DNA of 64,000 nt from Trifolium pratense (taxonomy: Eukaryota > Streptophyta > Magnoliopsida > Fabales > Fabaceae): positions 48,444,856 through 48,508,855 of the forward strand of contig NC_060063.1 in NCBI RefSeq assembly GCF_020283565.1, written 5' to 3'. Both the position numbers and the translations under genes were made by a program. Shown here in pieces: positions 43,110-56,136 of the stretch (position 1 is its first letter; each line of letters begins with the position of its first letter). The notes beneath the pieces were generated by a model. The model was not told the DNA's origin. It searched no databases and saw only the letters and a list, made by a program, of their open reading frames with translations.

Positions 43110-44109
43110 TCTCTCGGTTTCATTTCTACTTTTCTCTCACCACTCACTTCATCTACCAACCTTTCCCTTTTCTCGCCGGAACCCTAATTCGATCCGCCGG
43201 AACTTAATCCCACCGCTCACTTGCTAATCTCCGGCGACTTTTCAACCATTTTTTTTGGTATTTTATTGTTTTTTGATCAAATTTTTTCATTTCATTTGTT
43301 GGTTTTATTTATTTTATTTATTACACTCACAATGAATGTGTTGTTGTTGTTGATGATGATGTAGTAGTAGTAGATGATTGGAGAATAGGTGAGATCAACC
43401 GGAGCTGGATTTCCTCGCCGAATGGAGGGAGGTAGCGTTTCTAGACTTTATTATTCTGGTACTGTTCATGTCCAACTATGTTTTTTTGGGATATAGGGTT
43501 CTCATTCATCACTCTACAGTGTAATACAATTCCATTTCTGATATAGTGTTTAAAGGTATAATAATGATTTACAATGTTAGTGTGTTTAAAATTTTAATTT
43601 AGGACACGAGCGCATAGATGAGATGACATAGGTCTGTTGTAGCTTAACCAAGGTTCCGAGTTCGATCCTAGGATGCAATAGTGTAAAACTCTTAGGGAGA
43701 GTTTTCCGGCCATTTGGGTCCAACAAAGCTAGAGGGAGTAGTTTTTGCAGTAGCATGCAACACAGAGGATACTTAGTTCACACTGGTTTTTTTTTTAAAT
43801 GTAGGAGTAATAAATTTATAACTCATTGCATTGGGTCTACTTTCCCAAATGATGGAATAAAAACTTATTTCATTCCGTTTTGGACTATTATGTTCTATCC
43901 TTCTCAAGATATACATGCACGGTGATAGTCTTTGAGATTTGTAACTCCGACAAATAATGATGGACATGCATGTATAACTCTTTTTGTTTCTGATTTTTGG
44001 CCTGTATGTGTGTTTGTTTGTCTATTTATGAATATATTTATATGTTTGAACACATTTTTCTAGCTGTTTCTCGTAGTCTGACTCACTTATATGTTTAAGG
44101 AATACACCC
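43110..44109 (+). promoter_or_regulatory. 5' leader and leader intron of the Agenet gene
   Basis: A C/T-rich segment with CCGGCG-type motifs (about 43110-43250) looks like a plant leader exon. A second GC-richer piece lies at about 43375-43475. The intervening and following AT-rich DNA is probably intron, ending near 44099 (GTTTAAG) just before the ATG at 44110. A SINE sits inside at 43600-43790. Confidence 0.45.
43600..43790 (+). mobile_element. SINE-like element in the Agenet gene leader intron
   Basis: A tRNA-like head with GAGTTCGATCCTAGG (B box) and a weak A box is followed by a body with GGGAGAGTTTTCCGGCC and GTCCAACAAAGC. It ends in a T-rich tail near 43786. No target duplication could be fixed. 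Confidence 0.5.
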
Positions 44110-47100
44110 ATGGATTATGATGACAATGATTTTCAAAGCCAGAATCTCCATTTAGCCGGTGAAGGGAGCACCAAATTTCCTCCAGTATTAAGGCCATATA
44201 ATCTTCCCAAGTTTGATTTTGATGAAAACCTTCAGGGTCATTTAAGGTTTGATAGTTTGGTTGATACTGAAGTCTTCCTTGGAATTGAAAGTAACGAAGA
44301 TAATCAGTGGATTGACGCATACTCCCGGGTAAGTAGTGGCATAGAGTTCAATTCAACTGCAGCTGAAACTTCATCTATATTAAGGCATAATAATGTTTGG
44401 TCTGAGGCGACTTCCTCCGAATCTGTTGAAATGTTATTGAAATCTGTTGGACAGGAGGACTTTATCCCTCGCGAAGCTGTTATACAGGAATCAGATGCCT
44501 GTGATGAACTTGCATGCTTAGCCAACCAGATGGATCCAAATCCAAAATCTGATGAGAAAATTGAGTTTAAAGATAACGTTACCGTTACACAGCCACCTAG
44601 TTGTATTCTTGAAAACTTGTCCGGATCAAAAGAGGATGCTGGACAGGAGGAATTTATCCATAGAGAACCTACTATACAGGAATCAGATTCCCGTGATGAA
44701 CTTACATGCTTAGCCAACCAAATGGATCCCAATCCAAAACCTGATGAGAAAATTGAGTTTAAAGATAACTCTACTGATACACAGTCACCTTGTTGCATTC
44801 ATGAAAACTTGTCTGGGTTAAAAGAGGATGTAGAAATGGAGCAGTCTGTGGCTGGAATTTCTCAAGGCCGTGAAGGAAAATCATCCATAGATGGAAGTTT
44901 AAATAATTTGAAACCACCCAATATGCATAGTCATAGTGACTTACCTGACTCTGGGGTGATTCTCTTTACTGATGGTAAATATGATGATACAAACCAAAGG
45001 AAAGTTGGAGTTCCTGCTGACAGTTCTCTTAATGAAGAAACTAACGATAACTCATCTGCTTCTGTGGCGATGGCTAATGTGAATGAAGCTTCTACGGAGG
45101 AGAATATCCTTTCTACTTGTGAAATCTTAAAAGTTCAAAATGTGCAAAATCAAATAGTTGGTATGGGTGACGACGACCAAAATTCTTTGCAAACACAAAC
45201 TAGCAAGCAGGATTTGGAGTCCTCCGTGAACAACAAAGATTCTAGTGTTGGTACTCAAACTTTAGATGTAAATACAGTTGAGGGTGAACCAAATCATTCT
45301 GATAATCCACTTTGTTTAATACACATGGAAGAAGCTTTGGAAGATGAGAGTGCAGTTGAAGGCCTTGCGACTGAGACAAGTACTTTAGAGAAATCCTCGA
45401 ACACTGTATCTGATGGTATTTCTAACCTGCAGAAAACAGAAAGTGGAAGTGAAGATGCACGTTTTAGAGATTTATCCCAGGGAAATGCAAAAATTGACAC
45501 ATTATTAGATCCTGGGTCGGGTGATCATTCTGCACCAAATACAAGCATCGTTCCAAAGATTCCAATAAAGGATGATTCCGGTTCTGAGGGGAAAGATGCA
45601 TATTTTAGAGATTTATCCCTAGGAAATGAAAATAAAGATAATTTATTGATCAAAGGTCTTCTGACGGATGATCAGTCTGCACTAAATACAAGTGACATAC
45701 CAAAGATTGTCATAAAAGATGATTCTAGTTCTGAGGCGCATAAAGTTGAAGTCAGTAATTCTGATTGTGGAACTTTTCCGAATTATCAGCTTGATACGGT
45801 TATGATTGAGAAGACATTTGGTGAGAGCAGTGTTTCTAAGAAAAAGGAGTTGGTAAACATTGGTAACCAGATGGATTCAGAGGATTTGTTATGCAAGTCA
45901 GAGACATCTATGTTTGACGTGGTTGACAAAAACACTTCTGTTGTTAGTGAAGGAAATACTGATAACAGAGCAAGTTTTTCCAGTTTCAATACAGTGGTTT
46001 CTGCAAAGTCTTGCATTTTGGTCGAGACAACTCAAGTATGTGAAAATAACAAATCTGACAAGCTAGGTGACCATAAAACTGTCCTTGACCAAGGGAGTGA
46101 AAAGGCTCCTTTTGATTCGAGCACAATTCATTGTGATGTTGATCAATCCCATCTTTCTGACAAGGGAATTTGTTCACCATCTCTTGGTGCAGGTAGCATG
46201 GAAACCCCCACTGTATCAGTTGATGTCATGCCGGTCAGTATTTCAGGTATATTAAAATAGAAAATCAAGCTGGTTTAATAGATTGTTTTAGGATTTATTT
46301 TCAATGTTCCTTTCCATCGTATTTTTCAGGTTCAATATGTGTTAGAAAATATTATTTCAACATCCTGTAAGGTAGTAGATGTTATACCTCATCGTAGCAG
46401 AACTGTGTATTAGTGTAGTAGCATAATTCATATATGTACCGGTATAGGAGTTTATTTATGTGATTGTAATATGTGCTCGATAACTGCAGTAACAGAATAT
46501 GCTGAATCGGCATATTCTGATATTACATTGAGCTCCTTAAGGCTTGGCCTCTAAATAAGTAATTGATCTGTTTGGCTTATCATTTTCCTATAGTTTCCTT
46601 CACTTTTTATCAATCTAACTGTTCACACTTGAAGTTACAGGTCACCATGAGCTTAAAAGGATGAAGTGTGTTGGGTCTGCTTCTGTTGATGAAAAGGAAG
46701 ACTTCGAAGCCAAAATAGTTGAGGAAGCAGGTAGTTCTCTTCCTGGTGGGTCTTCTGAACTGGAAGTTGATCCTTGTCCTGTTGCTGGAACTGAAAATAA
46801 AAATAATTCCGACAATACTAGACAAATATCATGCGAGACAAACAACAGTTGTCTGGATAATCTGGATACTACTGCTACTGAAAAGATCGGTGAACCTCAA
46901 GAAACACAAACCGGTAAGGTTGATCACGAGTGCACAAAAGAGGCTAATGTGGCTGCCGTTCTATGTGAATCAATAGAGAAACAGGAGAATGAAGTTAATG
47001 CTACTGCTAATCTGAACCCTCCAGTTTTTGAGCTCATGAATAAGGATGCAACAAACACATCATCTTCTGATCACGATCACAAGGGGAATGATGTATCTAA

Positions 47101-50100
47101 AGACATGGATGCAACAAACACACCATCTTCTGATCACGATCACAAGGGGAATGATGTATCTAAAGATGCACGAAGCTTAGCTCCTGAGGTAGATCTAGTG
47201 GCAAATTTGTCTCAAAAAGATGTTACAGATTTGACCCAAATTGGAGCGAATGCTGGTGAGAGGGGCCCCTTTCCTGTTATTGCAGCCAACAAAGAATCAG
47301 TGGTAATTCATGCTTGCAGTTCATAATAATTTTTTAAAGTCACTCATATAAATGTTATTCTACTTATATTTCCTGAACTGTTTCCCTCTTAAAATGCAAG
47401 ACAGCTTCTTGAAAGATCCATTGTAAAATACAATCTGTATTTTTCATTATGAAGTGATCTAGTTGACTTATTTTATTCTTTGTTCTCCTCTTATTATTGA
47501 AGGCTGTGGCAGAATCTCTACTGGCTTCTGAATTAGGTACTCCCAAACCCAATGTAGCTGGACATGTACGTCACGGAAGTCCACAAGTACCTGATGGTGG
47601 TTTAGCACGAAGTGTTTCTAAAGGTACACCTGAGCGCAAAACCAGGCGAGCACCTAATAAGACCGCCGGAAAGGAATCACCTAGAAAAGCAAGTAAAGGA
47701 AAAACTCCGGCAAGACGATCAGAAAAAGGGGGTAGATCAACTAGTGCATCTCTGAGCCCATCATCCGGTTTCCAGTTGATGCAATCCAAAGAGGCACACC
47801 ATTATTATGGGAAAATTGATTCCATCAGTACAAAGCCATTTCCAGATTTGAACACTTCTACTTCGCCGTCTGTTCGGTTTCAACAGCCTTTTATGGATGT
47901 TCAGCAAATACAACTGCGTGCACAGATATTTGTCTATGGAGCTTTGATGTGAGTTCAAATGTTGGCTATGTTATATTCATTTAATTGTTATGGATGTTAC
48001 TTAGATGTGGAGACAGTGATGTGCAAGTGTGCTTTTGTCCATTCCCTTCCACACTTATGTCTGTAGTGTTAAAAGTTGGACCAGACTAGTCAATTCGACT
48101 GGTTGAACAAAGTATTAGTCAAGCATTCATCTGTCACTGGCTGATCTTAGAATTGGTGGGAACAATAAAAGGGCCGGCTGCGAGCGTGTTTTTTTCCCTC
48201 TATTTCTAACGTCTAGTGATAAAAAGCCATTATTATAGGTTTTTTATTATTTTCTTTTTACTGTTTTTTTCTTTTGTTAATTTAAAATTAAACTTTCTTA
48301 AATTGTGCTGTAGTGGTGAGAGCATGTACTTATCTCACTAATCATACCCCCCCCCCCCCCGCCCCCCCCCCCTCCGGTCGGTTTTTGTGCAGTTTAATTG
48401 GAGTGCTTTCAGTTCAATTTGGCGTTTTATTCCCGACTTCTAATTACAGTTATTTGAATCCAAAGCATGTTTGTATCTTTATGAGATAGGGTTTTGTTTA
48501 GACAGCATGAACTGTCCTATGTACTCCAGTATGATAATCAAATGTGCTGATTATTTTTCTTATTGATGTTGCTGCAGTCAAGGAATAGTACCTGAGGAGG
48601 CTCATATGCTATCGGCTTTTGGTGGTCCAGGTTTTTGTCCCCTTCAAAACCATTAATTCTTTGCTTGCTTTTGCTCTCGTTTGCAACAAAGTATTAAGCT
48701 CCTAGAAATTGTTTTTCAGATGGTGGACGGAACTTTTGGGAGAAAAGCTGGTCTTCCTACTTGGAAAGGCAGCGAGGTCATAAATCTCATCCAATCAATC
48801 CAGAAACACCACTGCAAGCACGATCTGGTACATCTATTATATGTGTGTGTGTGTTTAGATTTTCCTCTGATTTCAGTGTGTAACTATTGTGAAATGAGAT
48901 CCTGCAGGTACTAGAACCCCTGATTTGGCAGTTAAGCCAAGTGAACGGCAAGGAAAAGGCATCCCTTCACCTCTTGGCCTAGCCAGTAGCAAGGGTACTC
49001 CAACCATTGTAAACCCTTTTATTCCCCTGTCATCTCCCCTTTGGAGTCTACCAACTCCCTCATGTGATTCCCTGCAATCTAGTGCCCATGCAAGAGGTCC
49101 AGCTTTGGAGTATTCACAAGCACTTGCTTCATTGCATCCTAATCAAACTCCACCACTGAGAAACTTTCTTGGGCATAATACATCTCGGATGTCCCAAGCC
49201 CCCCTTTCTGGACCATGGATCGCTTCTTCTACTACTGCCCTCGATAACAGTTCCTATATTTCTGCATCACCTGTTGCAGATACAATCAAAGGAACTTCTC
49301 TACCTTCTTCCTCTAGTACAAAGAATGTCCCACCTGGTCTGCCAGCTTCCAGTGTAGGTTTACAAAGTGTATTTCTGCCAACTACTCCTCTGTTTAATAC
49401 AAACAATCTGACGGTTTCACATGCTCAACATTCTTCTGATCCTAAGTCCAAGAAAAGGAAAAAGGTTACAACAGAGTTGGAGGATCTTGGCCAGAAGGCT
49501 ATGTATTTGCAGTCCCACCTGGTATCAACTCCTGTTGTCAGCAGTCATATACCTACTCCCATCGCCACTGCAACCCCTGTTATGAATGTGCCAGTAACTA
49601 CTGTTGAAAAATCAGTTGAGTCTGCATCTCCTCTATCTCTGAGTGGCTGGATTGTTCAGAATAGTCTTATGTCAGACGAGTCTCTTACAAAAATTGAGGA
49701 GGCAAGGATAAACGCAGAGGAAGCTTCTGCTCTTTCTGCCGCTGCAGTGAATCATAGCATGGAGATATGGAAACAGTTGGATAAGCAAAAGAATTCTGGA
49801 TTGGCGTCAGATGTTGAGGCCAAATTAGCTACTGCAGCAGTTGCAGTTGCAGCAGCTGCTGCTGTTGCAAAGGCAGCAGCTGCAGCTGCCAGTGTTGCGT
49901 CAAATGCTGCACTGCAAGCAAAACTGATGGCTGATGAAGCATTAATGATTTCTGGTCACGCGAGTTCTTGCCAAATTTATCTTTCTGAGGGTATGAGTAA
50001 CATGGGAAAAGCTACCCCTTTTTCCATCTTGAAGGGTGCAACTGGAACCAATAGCTCTAGTTCTATTATTGGTGCTGCAAAGGAGGCTTCAAGAAGGAGA

Positions 50101-53100
50101 GTTGAAGCTGCTTCATTTGCCAGAAAACGAGCTGAAAATATGGATGCTATTGTGAAGGCTGCTGAGCTGGCAGCAGAAGCTGTTTCACAGGCTGGAAAGA
50201 TTGTTACTATGGGCGATCCTTTGCCATTAAGCGACTTGGTAGAAGCTGGTCCAGAGGGTTGTTGGAAAACTTTCCAAGAGTCTTCTCAGCAAGTAGGGTT
50301 ATTGAAAGGCATGAGCAGAGGTCCAATGAATGTTGACAATGTTGGAGACAGACCGGAGATCTCTCAAATCTCTAACAGAGATATCTCATCTGATGAAACG
50401 AGGAAGCAGATTGCTGCAAGCGAGGAGTCACCCTTTCACAAGGCTCATAATGAGATGTCACTGGACCATATGAGATCAATTGATGACATTTCGTCTATTA
50501 TCAGCATAAATGAAAATAGTTCAAATGGATCAAGGGGCCGCAAGGTTTCCAATTTAGTCAATCCCATCGACGTGCTTCCTGAATCTGGGACTGAAATACA
50601 GGCTTCTTTAACTGATGGTAATGGATCTGAAAATCTGGAGGATAACAACATCAAAGAGGGCTCACATGTAGAGGTTATTTTAATGAACTCTTTCCTTTTA
50701 GTGATTTAGTTCATGTAAATAAATTCATGATTGCAGGCTTTATTGTTATTTGTTATCATAACAACTTCGATGATGATTAAGTTCTGGTTTTCATTCAGCA
50801 GCATGCTTGGCTAACTGAAGCAATCATATGTATCAGGTTTTTAAAGATGGACAGGGATTTAATGCAGCATGGTTCACAGCCAATATATTAAGTTTGAAGG
50901 ATGGTAAAGCATATGTATGCTACAACACACTTGTAGCTGAAGAAGGTTGGTCAAGCTTATGCATACTTGTTCATTGATGAGAATAAAATACAGTATTAAC
51001 TACTTGACCAATGGGACAAACTACATGGTTTTGTTTTCTGATTTTTTATTTATTTACTATTTGCAAGAGCCAATGGAAGGCTCATTGTGTGTAACTCAGG
51101 GATCTAAAAGCTAATAGATAAATTTAAGGATTTGGTTATATTAGGCATTTTGGATATGAATTGTTTTTGAATTGTTAGTATGATTTTCATCATGCCTTCT
51201 TACATCTTCGATGGGAAGTTATTGGTCGTTTCAAATGAAGATCTTATTAACTTGTGTAATACAGTAGACACTCTTTCGTTGTGAATAAGAAAAATCACTG
51301 TTTTCTGAGTGCAGGGCCTTTAAAGGAATGGGTTTCACTTGAAGGCGAGGGAGGCAAACCCCCAAGAATACGTGCTGCTCGTTCTCTTACCGGTTTTTAT
51401 AATGAAGGGACAAGGAAGAGACAACGAGCAGCTACGGTAGATTATTGGTCCGTTGGGGATAGAGTTGATGCATGGATACAAGAGAGGTATATTTATTTTT
51501 TGTTTTTTTATACTCTATACAAGAAAGATATAGATTATTGCTTCACTGAATGACTGAGATATAGAAACTGATGCTTATATATGGTATTTGATTATAGAGT
51601 TAAATAGTGTTTACCCCATTGTAATGTTCGCGAATTTCAGTTTACCCCCTGTAATATGTTTTTTTTTTGCAATTCCAACCCTGTAATGTGAAGATACGTC
51701 TCTCACTGAAATGCTGAGTTATGACTGTTTGGGTTATAGTGCTTTGCTCCCTGTAATGTTAGCGAATTTCGGTTTACCCCCCTCCCTAAGCTTGCCATGT
51801 CATCATTTATGTCCAGTCATAAGCCATCATATTAAATGAAGGACTAAAAGGATGGAATCTTCACATTACAAGGCTGCAATCACAAAAAAAAAAATATCAT
51901 AGGGGGGTAAACCGAAATTCGCTAACATTACATGGGGGAAACACTATTTAACCCTTGATTATATACTATTTAGTTTGTTTTAAAAACTGCATTCTTTTAA
52001 GGTTTTATTTCTTTGGCCCTAATCCAACATATACAAGGGACGTGATTTAGTTCCAATTTAATTTTTTTTCCCTTTTCCTTTCATATAAATGGAGTATCTA
52101 AATATTTTTTAAAAATTGTGTAACATTATATACAAGGGACGTGATTTTGTTCTTTTTGATACACATTAGCCATCATTCTTGGTAAATTTAAATAAATAAG
52201 ATCTTTTATTGTGAATTCAGTTCCTTCAAGGGAAAGTACACACTAAAAGGTTTTGCAGATATGATTCATCCTAATTATTAGCTTTTGTTTTACATAATCG
52301 TTGGAGCTACAAAGCTTGGCCGATGGTCTTGCTGTTGTTTGGTTTTGAAGCATCATTTTTTTTTCTTAATGCAATTTCACAATGGTGCCACACCTTTTGT
52401 GTATTTCCTTTTATAATAGTGATATATTTCACATATTACGTCTATATATGTTTTCGGTAACATATTACGTTTATATTTTGATGTAGCAGTTACCTGAAAT
52501 TTAGTTATTTTTGTTATTAGTTGGCAGGAAGGTATTATTACAGATAAGAAGAAAGATAAAACATTTGCTGTTCACTTCCCAGGTATATAAGTTATTATCT
52601 GATTACAGTAAACCCTAATTTTAAATTGTGCTTATCACTGCACATAACCGGCTTCTTGGAAATACATAATCTATCTGGTTTTCTGCAGCAAGTGGAGAAA
52701 CCTCAGTTGTTGGAGCTTGGCATCTCCGTCCATCCCTTATTTGGAATGATGGGAAATGGGTCGAGTCTCCTGAGGTGGGAGCAAACAACAGTCTCACCAA
52801 TGAGGTAGTTTGTTTGCAAATTCTGATGTATGAACTTGATGCGTTGCCTTCTGTACTGAACTGTGCATTTTGAATGCAGGGAGATACACCACGGGAAAAA
52901 CGACCTAAATTAGGTAGTCATGCACGAGAATTAGTAAAAGGAAAAGATAAGGCTCCAAAAGTCACTGATGCTGCAGAATTAGCTAACACCAATGAACCGA
53001 GGTTTTTTAATTTGACTGAAGATGATAAAGTGTTCAATGTCGGGAAGAACAACAAGAATGAAAAGAAACCAGACAGTCACAGATTGGCGAGGTCTGGTCT

Positions 53101-54118
53101 TCAAAAAGAAGGACCAAGAGTGATTTTTGGAGTTCCTAAACCGGGGAAGACAAAGAAATTTATGGATGTCAGCAAGCATTATGTTGCAGATGGGACAAGT
53201 AGGATTAATGATGGAAATGATTCAGTTAGGAATGCAAATTCTTTTATACCTCATGCTTCAGGATCACGTGGATGGAACAGCAGTTCAATAAAAGATACTA
53301 AAGAAAAACCAGGAGCTGACTTCAAGCCCACTTCTAAGTCGGGAAGACCACAGAACGTTTTGGGTAGAGTGATTTCATCAAAACAAAAACCTTTGTCAAA
53401 CTCTAATGCCAATGATTTGACAAGTCGTACAGAAAGAATCAAGGATACTTCAAATCATTTCAACAATGCATCTCAGCGTGAAAATCCGATGGAAAGGGCA
53501 TCAAATTCTGAATCCACGGGAGCAGGACCAACCTCGTATTCCTCACGTGCATCTTCAACTGATTCTCATCCCACTAAAAAGCCACCCACATCAAGAGTAA
53601 ATAAAGGAAAATTTGCACCTGGTGGTGGAAGGTCGGGTAAGGTTGAGGTGGAAAAGGCTTTGAATGTAAATAAGGTGAAATCAACATCTGAAGAAGTCCT
53701 CGAGCCTCGGAGATCCAATCGCAAGATCCAGCCAACATCAAGAGTAAGAATATGTTTGCTGTTAACTGAAATTGATTGTTCGAGGTTTTGCATCTACTGA
53801 TTATTTTTTTTTTACTTTTGACAATTATGAAGATTTGTAGAATTTAGATTATATAATTTATAGCCATTTCTTTTGAGCCTGATATTGAATCTGGGTTGTG
53901 GCAGCTATTGGAAGGAATACAGAGCTCTTTAATTATCACAAAGACTCATTCGGGTCCACATGAAAAAGGTCACAAAAACCAGAATCGTAGTACTTCTAGG
54001 GGTAAGAATCTGTATCTATAATTTTACTTTCAAATATTCTCCTGCTTTTGTAGCCGGGTGAGTCTATATTCAACATTTTAACTTAATGATCAATTTAGCA
54101 GGTAATAACCATGGTTGA
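44110..54118 (+). CDS. G2484-1: Agenet-domain protein, G2484-1 type
   Basis: Thirteen coding exons: 44110-46246, 46641-47302, 47503-47948, 48578-48630, 48720-48827, 48908-50673, 50837-50945, 51315-51486, 52521-52582, 52689-52804, 52880-53743, 53905-54001, 54102-54118. They total 6,609 nt in frame (2,202 aa). Seen: a conserved N-terminus (MDYDDNDFQSQNLHLAGEG), a long acidic Ser/Glu-rich region with internal duplications, a basic segment near exon 3 (RKASKGKTPARRSEK), an Ala-rich helix-prone run near 1441-1480, and a pair of Agenet (Tudor-like) repeats at about 1725-1875 (FNAAWFTANIL; YWSVGDRVDAWIQE; WHLRPSLIW). The tail is basic and rich in Lys/Ser. Agenet folds bind methylated lysines on histone or other tails, so a nuclear chromatin-associated role is inferred; the exact function in plants is poorly known. 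The last exon has only 17 nt. Confidence 0.9.
48347..48372. repeat. Poly-C tract in intron 3 of the Agenet gene
   Basis: About 14 C, one G, then 11 C. Rare in this AT-rich genome. The length may be unreliable because such tracts are hard to sequence. Confidence 0.9.
51597..51954. mobile_element. MULE-type MITE in intron 8 of the Agenet gene
   Basis: 358 bp with inverted repeats of more than 60 bp. The ends are GAGTTAAATAGTGTTTACCC and its near-complement. The 9-bp target duplication TTGATTATA is exact at 51588-51596 and 51955-51963. Arms contain repeated GTTTACCCCCCTGTAAT-type units. Non-coding; spliced out with the intron. Confidence 0.85.
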
Positions 54119-54944
54119 ATGAAGAATTTGCAATGGCCACCTTTCAGTTGAAAGACCAACTGCGATTGGATGACTCGCATACTCTGCATAAATTTGTATA
54201 TTATATGATAGGGAACATAGCAATGGGAATTCTTGCTTTTTTGGGTTTAGACAGACTAGTTAGTAGCTGTTAATATGATATCATTTTCCTGTCTCATCTT
54301 ATGGCACTGTAGGCTGTATGTGGAATTTATCCATGTTGACTTGTTTATAGAGATTTGCTGATATATCAAAATGGTAACATAATACTTCTCTCTATTCGTA
54401 AATGCAGGTCAGTTTTTTTTTTTTTTTTGAAAAGGTCAATTAGGAGTCCAATAAGTATTGTTTTTTTTTTGACAGGTTAATTCCAAGTTAATACCAATTA
54501 GCAATAAGTATTGTTAGTTTTGCCGACGGTTAAAATCGAACATCAGATTTTCTTACCACTTTACTCCCTACACATTCATACATTCATCCAACCACAAAGT
54601 CATCCTTATAAGTTATATCTCCTGTAAATATAAGCTTTGTTGGTATTGTATGGAAGCTGATATGCAGTGTTGAGTTTCGACTTGATATTCTCAAACCATT
54701 AGGCTTCTAAATAAAAAGTAAAAAAAAAAAAAAATACCAAGAAAAACATTATACTTGGTATTAACTTGTACAACTATTTTTGCTCTTAAATTTCTCTAGT
54801 GCTTCATCTTCACATTAAATTTGGGATATTAATTGCATTATATAATATGATAAATTATAATAAAAGTAGTTATACGTTTATATCAACCTGAACATGTATT
54901 AGTAGTCATAGCATATTACACTAGTTGCAACCTCCATCTATTAA
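54119..54944 (+). other. 3' UTR of the Agenet gene and spacer
   Basis: The first 500-600 bp probably form the 3' UTR. T-runs at about 54415-54430 and 54462-54471 are each followed by short A/T-rich direct repeats. No coding sequence. Confidence 0.4.
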
Positions 54945-55172
54945 TCATTGAACATCATCTTGCAATTTTTGTTTCAAAATAACTAATAATCTGTCACAAT
55001 CATGATTCTTTAAAAAATTAATTTCAATTGAAATCGAAGTAAAACTATTTAATCTACGTTGCAATATTGTAGATCGCAGATAAGAATTTAACAATTTTAA
55101 TTTTGAAAATTTTCTCTCAACCGATACAACAATAACATTAAGATGGTTAATATTATTCTTTTTTTTTGTCAA
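54945..55172 (-). pseudogene. hAT transposase C-terminal fragment (relic)
   Basis: The minus-strand frame reads VSVERKFSKLKLLNSYLRST ... LQRRLNSFTSISIE, which matches the well-known C-terminal hAT dimerisation segment (SAERxFSKLKLIKSYLRSTM). The upstream part is frameshifted (AYRIILT in another frame) and interrupted by a SINE at 55160. Only a remnant, no catalytic part. Confidence 0.65.
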
Positions 55173-55293
55173 GTAGCCTAGTGGCTAGAAATTTCATTTT
55201 TAAGGTGGATAAGTGATATGACAGGGTTCAAACCCTCCCCTACATATATAATGCAATATCCATATCAACTGAGCTAAACACATGAGACATATA
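55160..55293 (-). mobile_element. SINE inserted in the hAT relic, minus orientation
   Basis: Minus strand: A-box TTTAGCTCAGTTGATATGGA, B-box-like GGGTTTGAACCC, 3' A-run. Exact 14-bp target duplication GTTAATATTATTCT at 55146-55159 and 55294-55307. Confidence 0.85.
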
Positions 55294-55307
55294 GTTAATA
55301 TTATTCT

Positions 55308-56136
55308 ATAAGCTTTTTAATCTACAAGTCAACTCCTATCTTGGTCTTCTCCATTAGCATAATAACGAATGTAATGTGAGGATGAAAAATGCCTGCCAGG
55401 ATTGTCCTTAGGAGTTAGGACCATTCACAACAAACACATATTTCTTTTAGGACAATTTCTTAGCAATTCATCTCTTAAACCACTTCGAGCAATTCATCAC
55501 TTTTGGAGTCTAAGCATAACCTAAAAATTATTTATATTTGTCTAATATACACAAATTAAATAGTCCTGCATCATGCTAAGATGTATTTTTCATCATTGAA
55601 TCAATACATCTTATGATATCTTATTTGAACCAATAATGTGATTTATTGTCCAATAATAAAACTAAATTTATTCATGATGCAAAATTTATTTGACTTGCAC
55701 ACCATAAAATTGGTCGCATTGTATAACAACAATCGGCTGAACTTCTATTGGAATTCATCAATGTGTCGAGTTTATTAGAATCACTTCAAATATTTTGCTG
55801 AGCTATATAACCTTTTTAAGTGAATTTCCAATTTTTAGCCATACCTGGTATTCAAGTCAGAAAACTGGAAACGTGGGAGAAAAATCAACAACTTTGTCGA
55901 AAAATCATTATACCTATAGTTGAGCACAAAATGAAAAAAATATATCATATACTATCTATTAATATTTGCAAGGCTTTGATGTCATCTACTACTTTTCCCC
56001 TATACATAGATCTAAATTAAAAGAACAGAATTTTCATCATGGCCATGTGACAGCTTAATACTACAACCAAAATTGCTCTTTCAATTATCATCTTCATCAT
56101 TTGGTCAAAAAGAAAAACATTATCATCTTCGTCATG
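55308..56136 (-). other. Degraded transposon DNA and O-fucosyltransferase 3' UTR
   Basis: The left part may be further hAT relic, without an open frame. The last 200-300 bp before 56136 should include the 3' UTR of the minus-strand O-fucosyltransferase gene. Nothing else was recognised. Confidence 0.35.

Noticed and set aside
48347..48372. Poly-C tract as a G-quadruplex switch
   Set aside because: Two long homopolymers could fold, but the length may be a sequencing artefact and it lies mid-intron with no supporting context.
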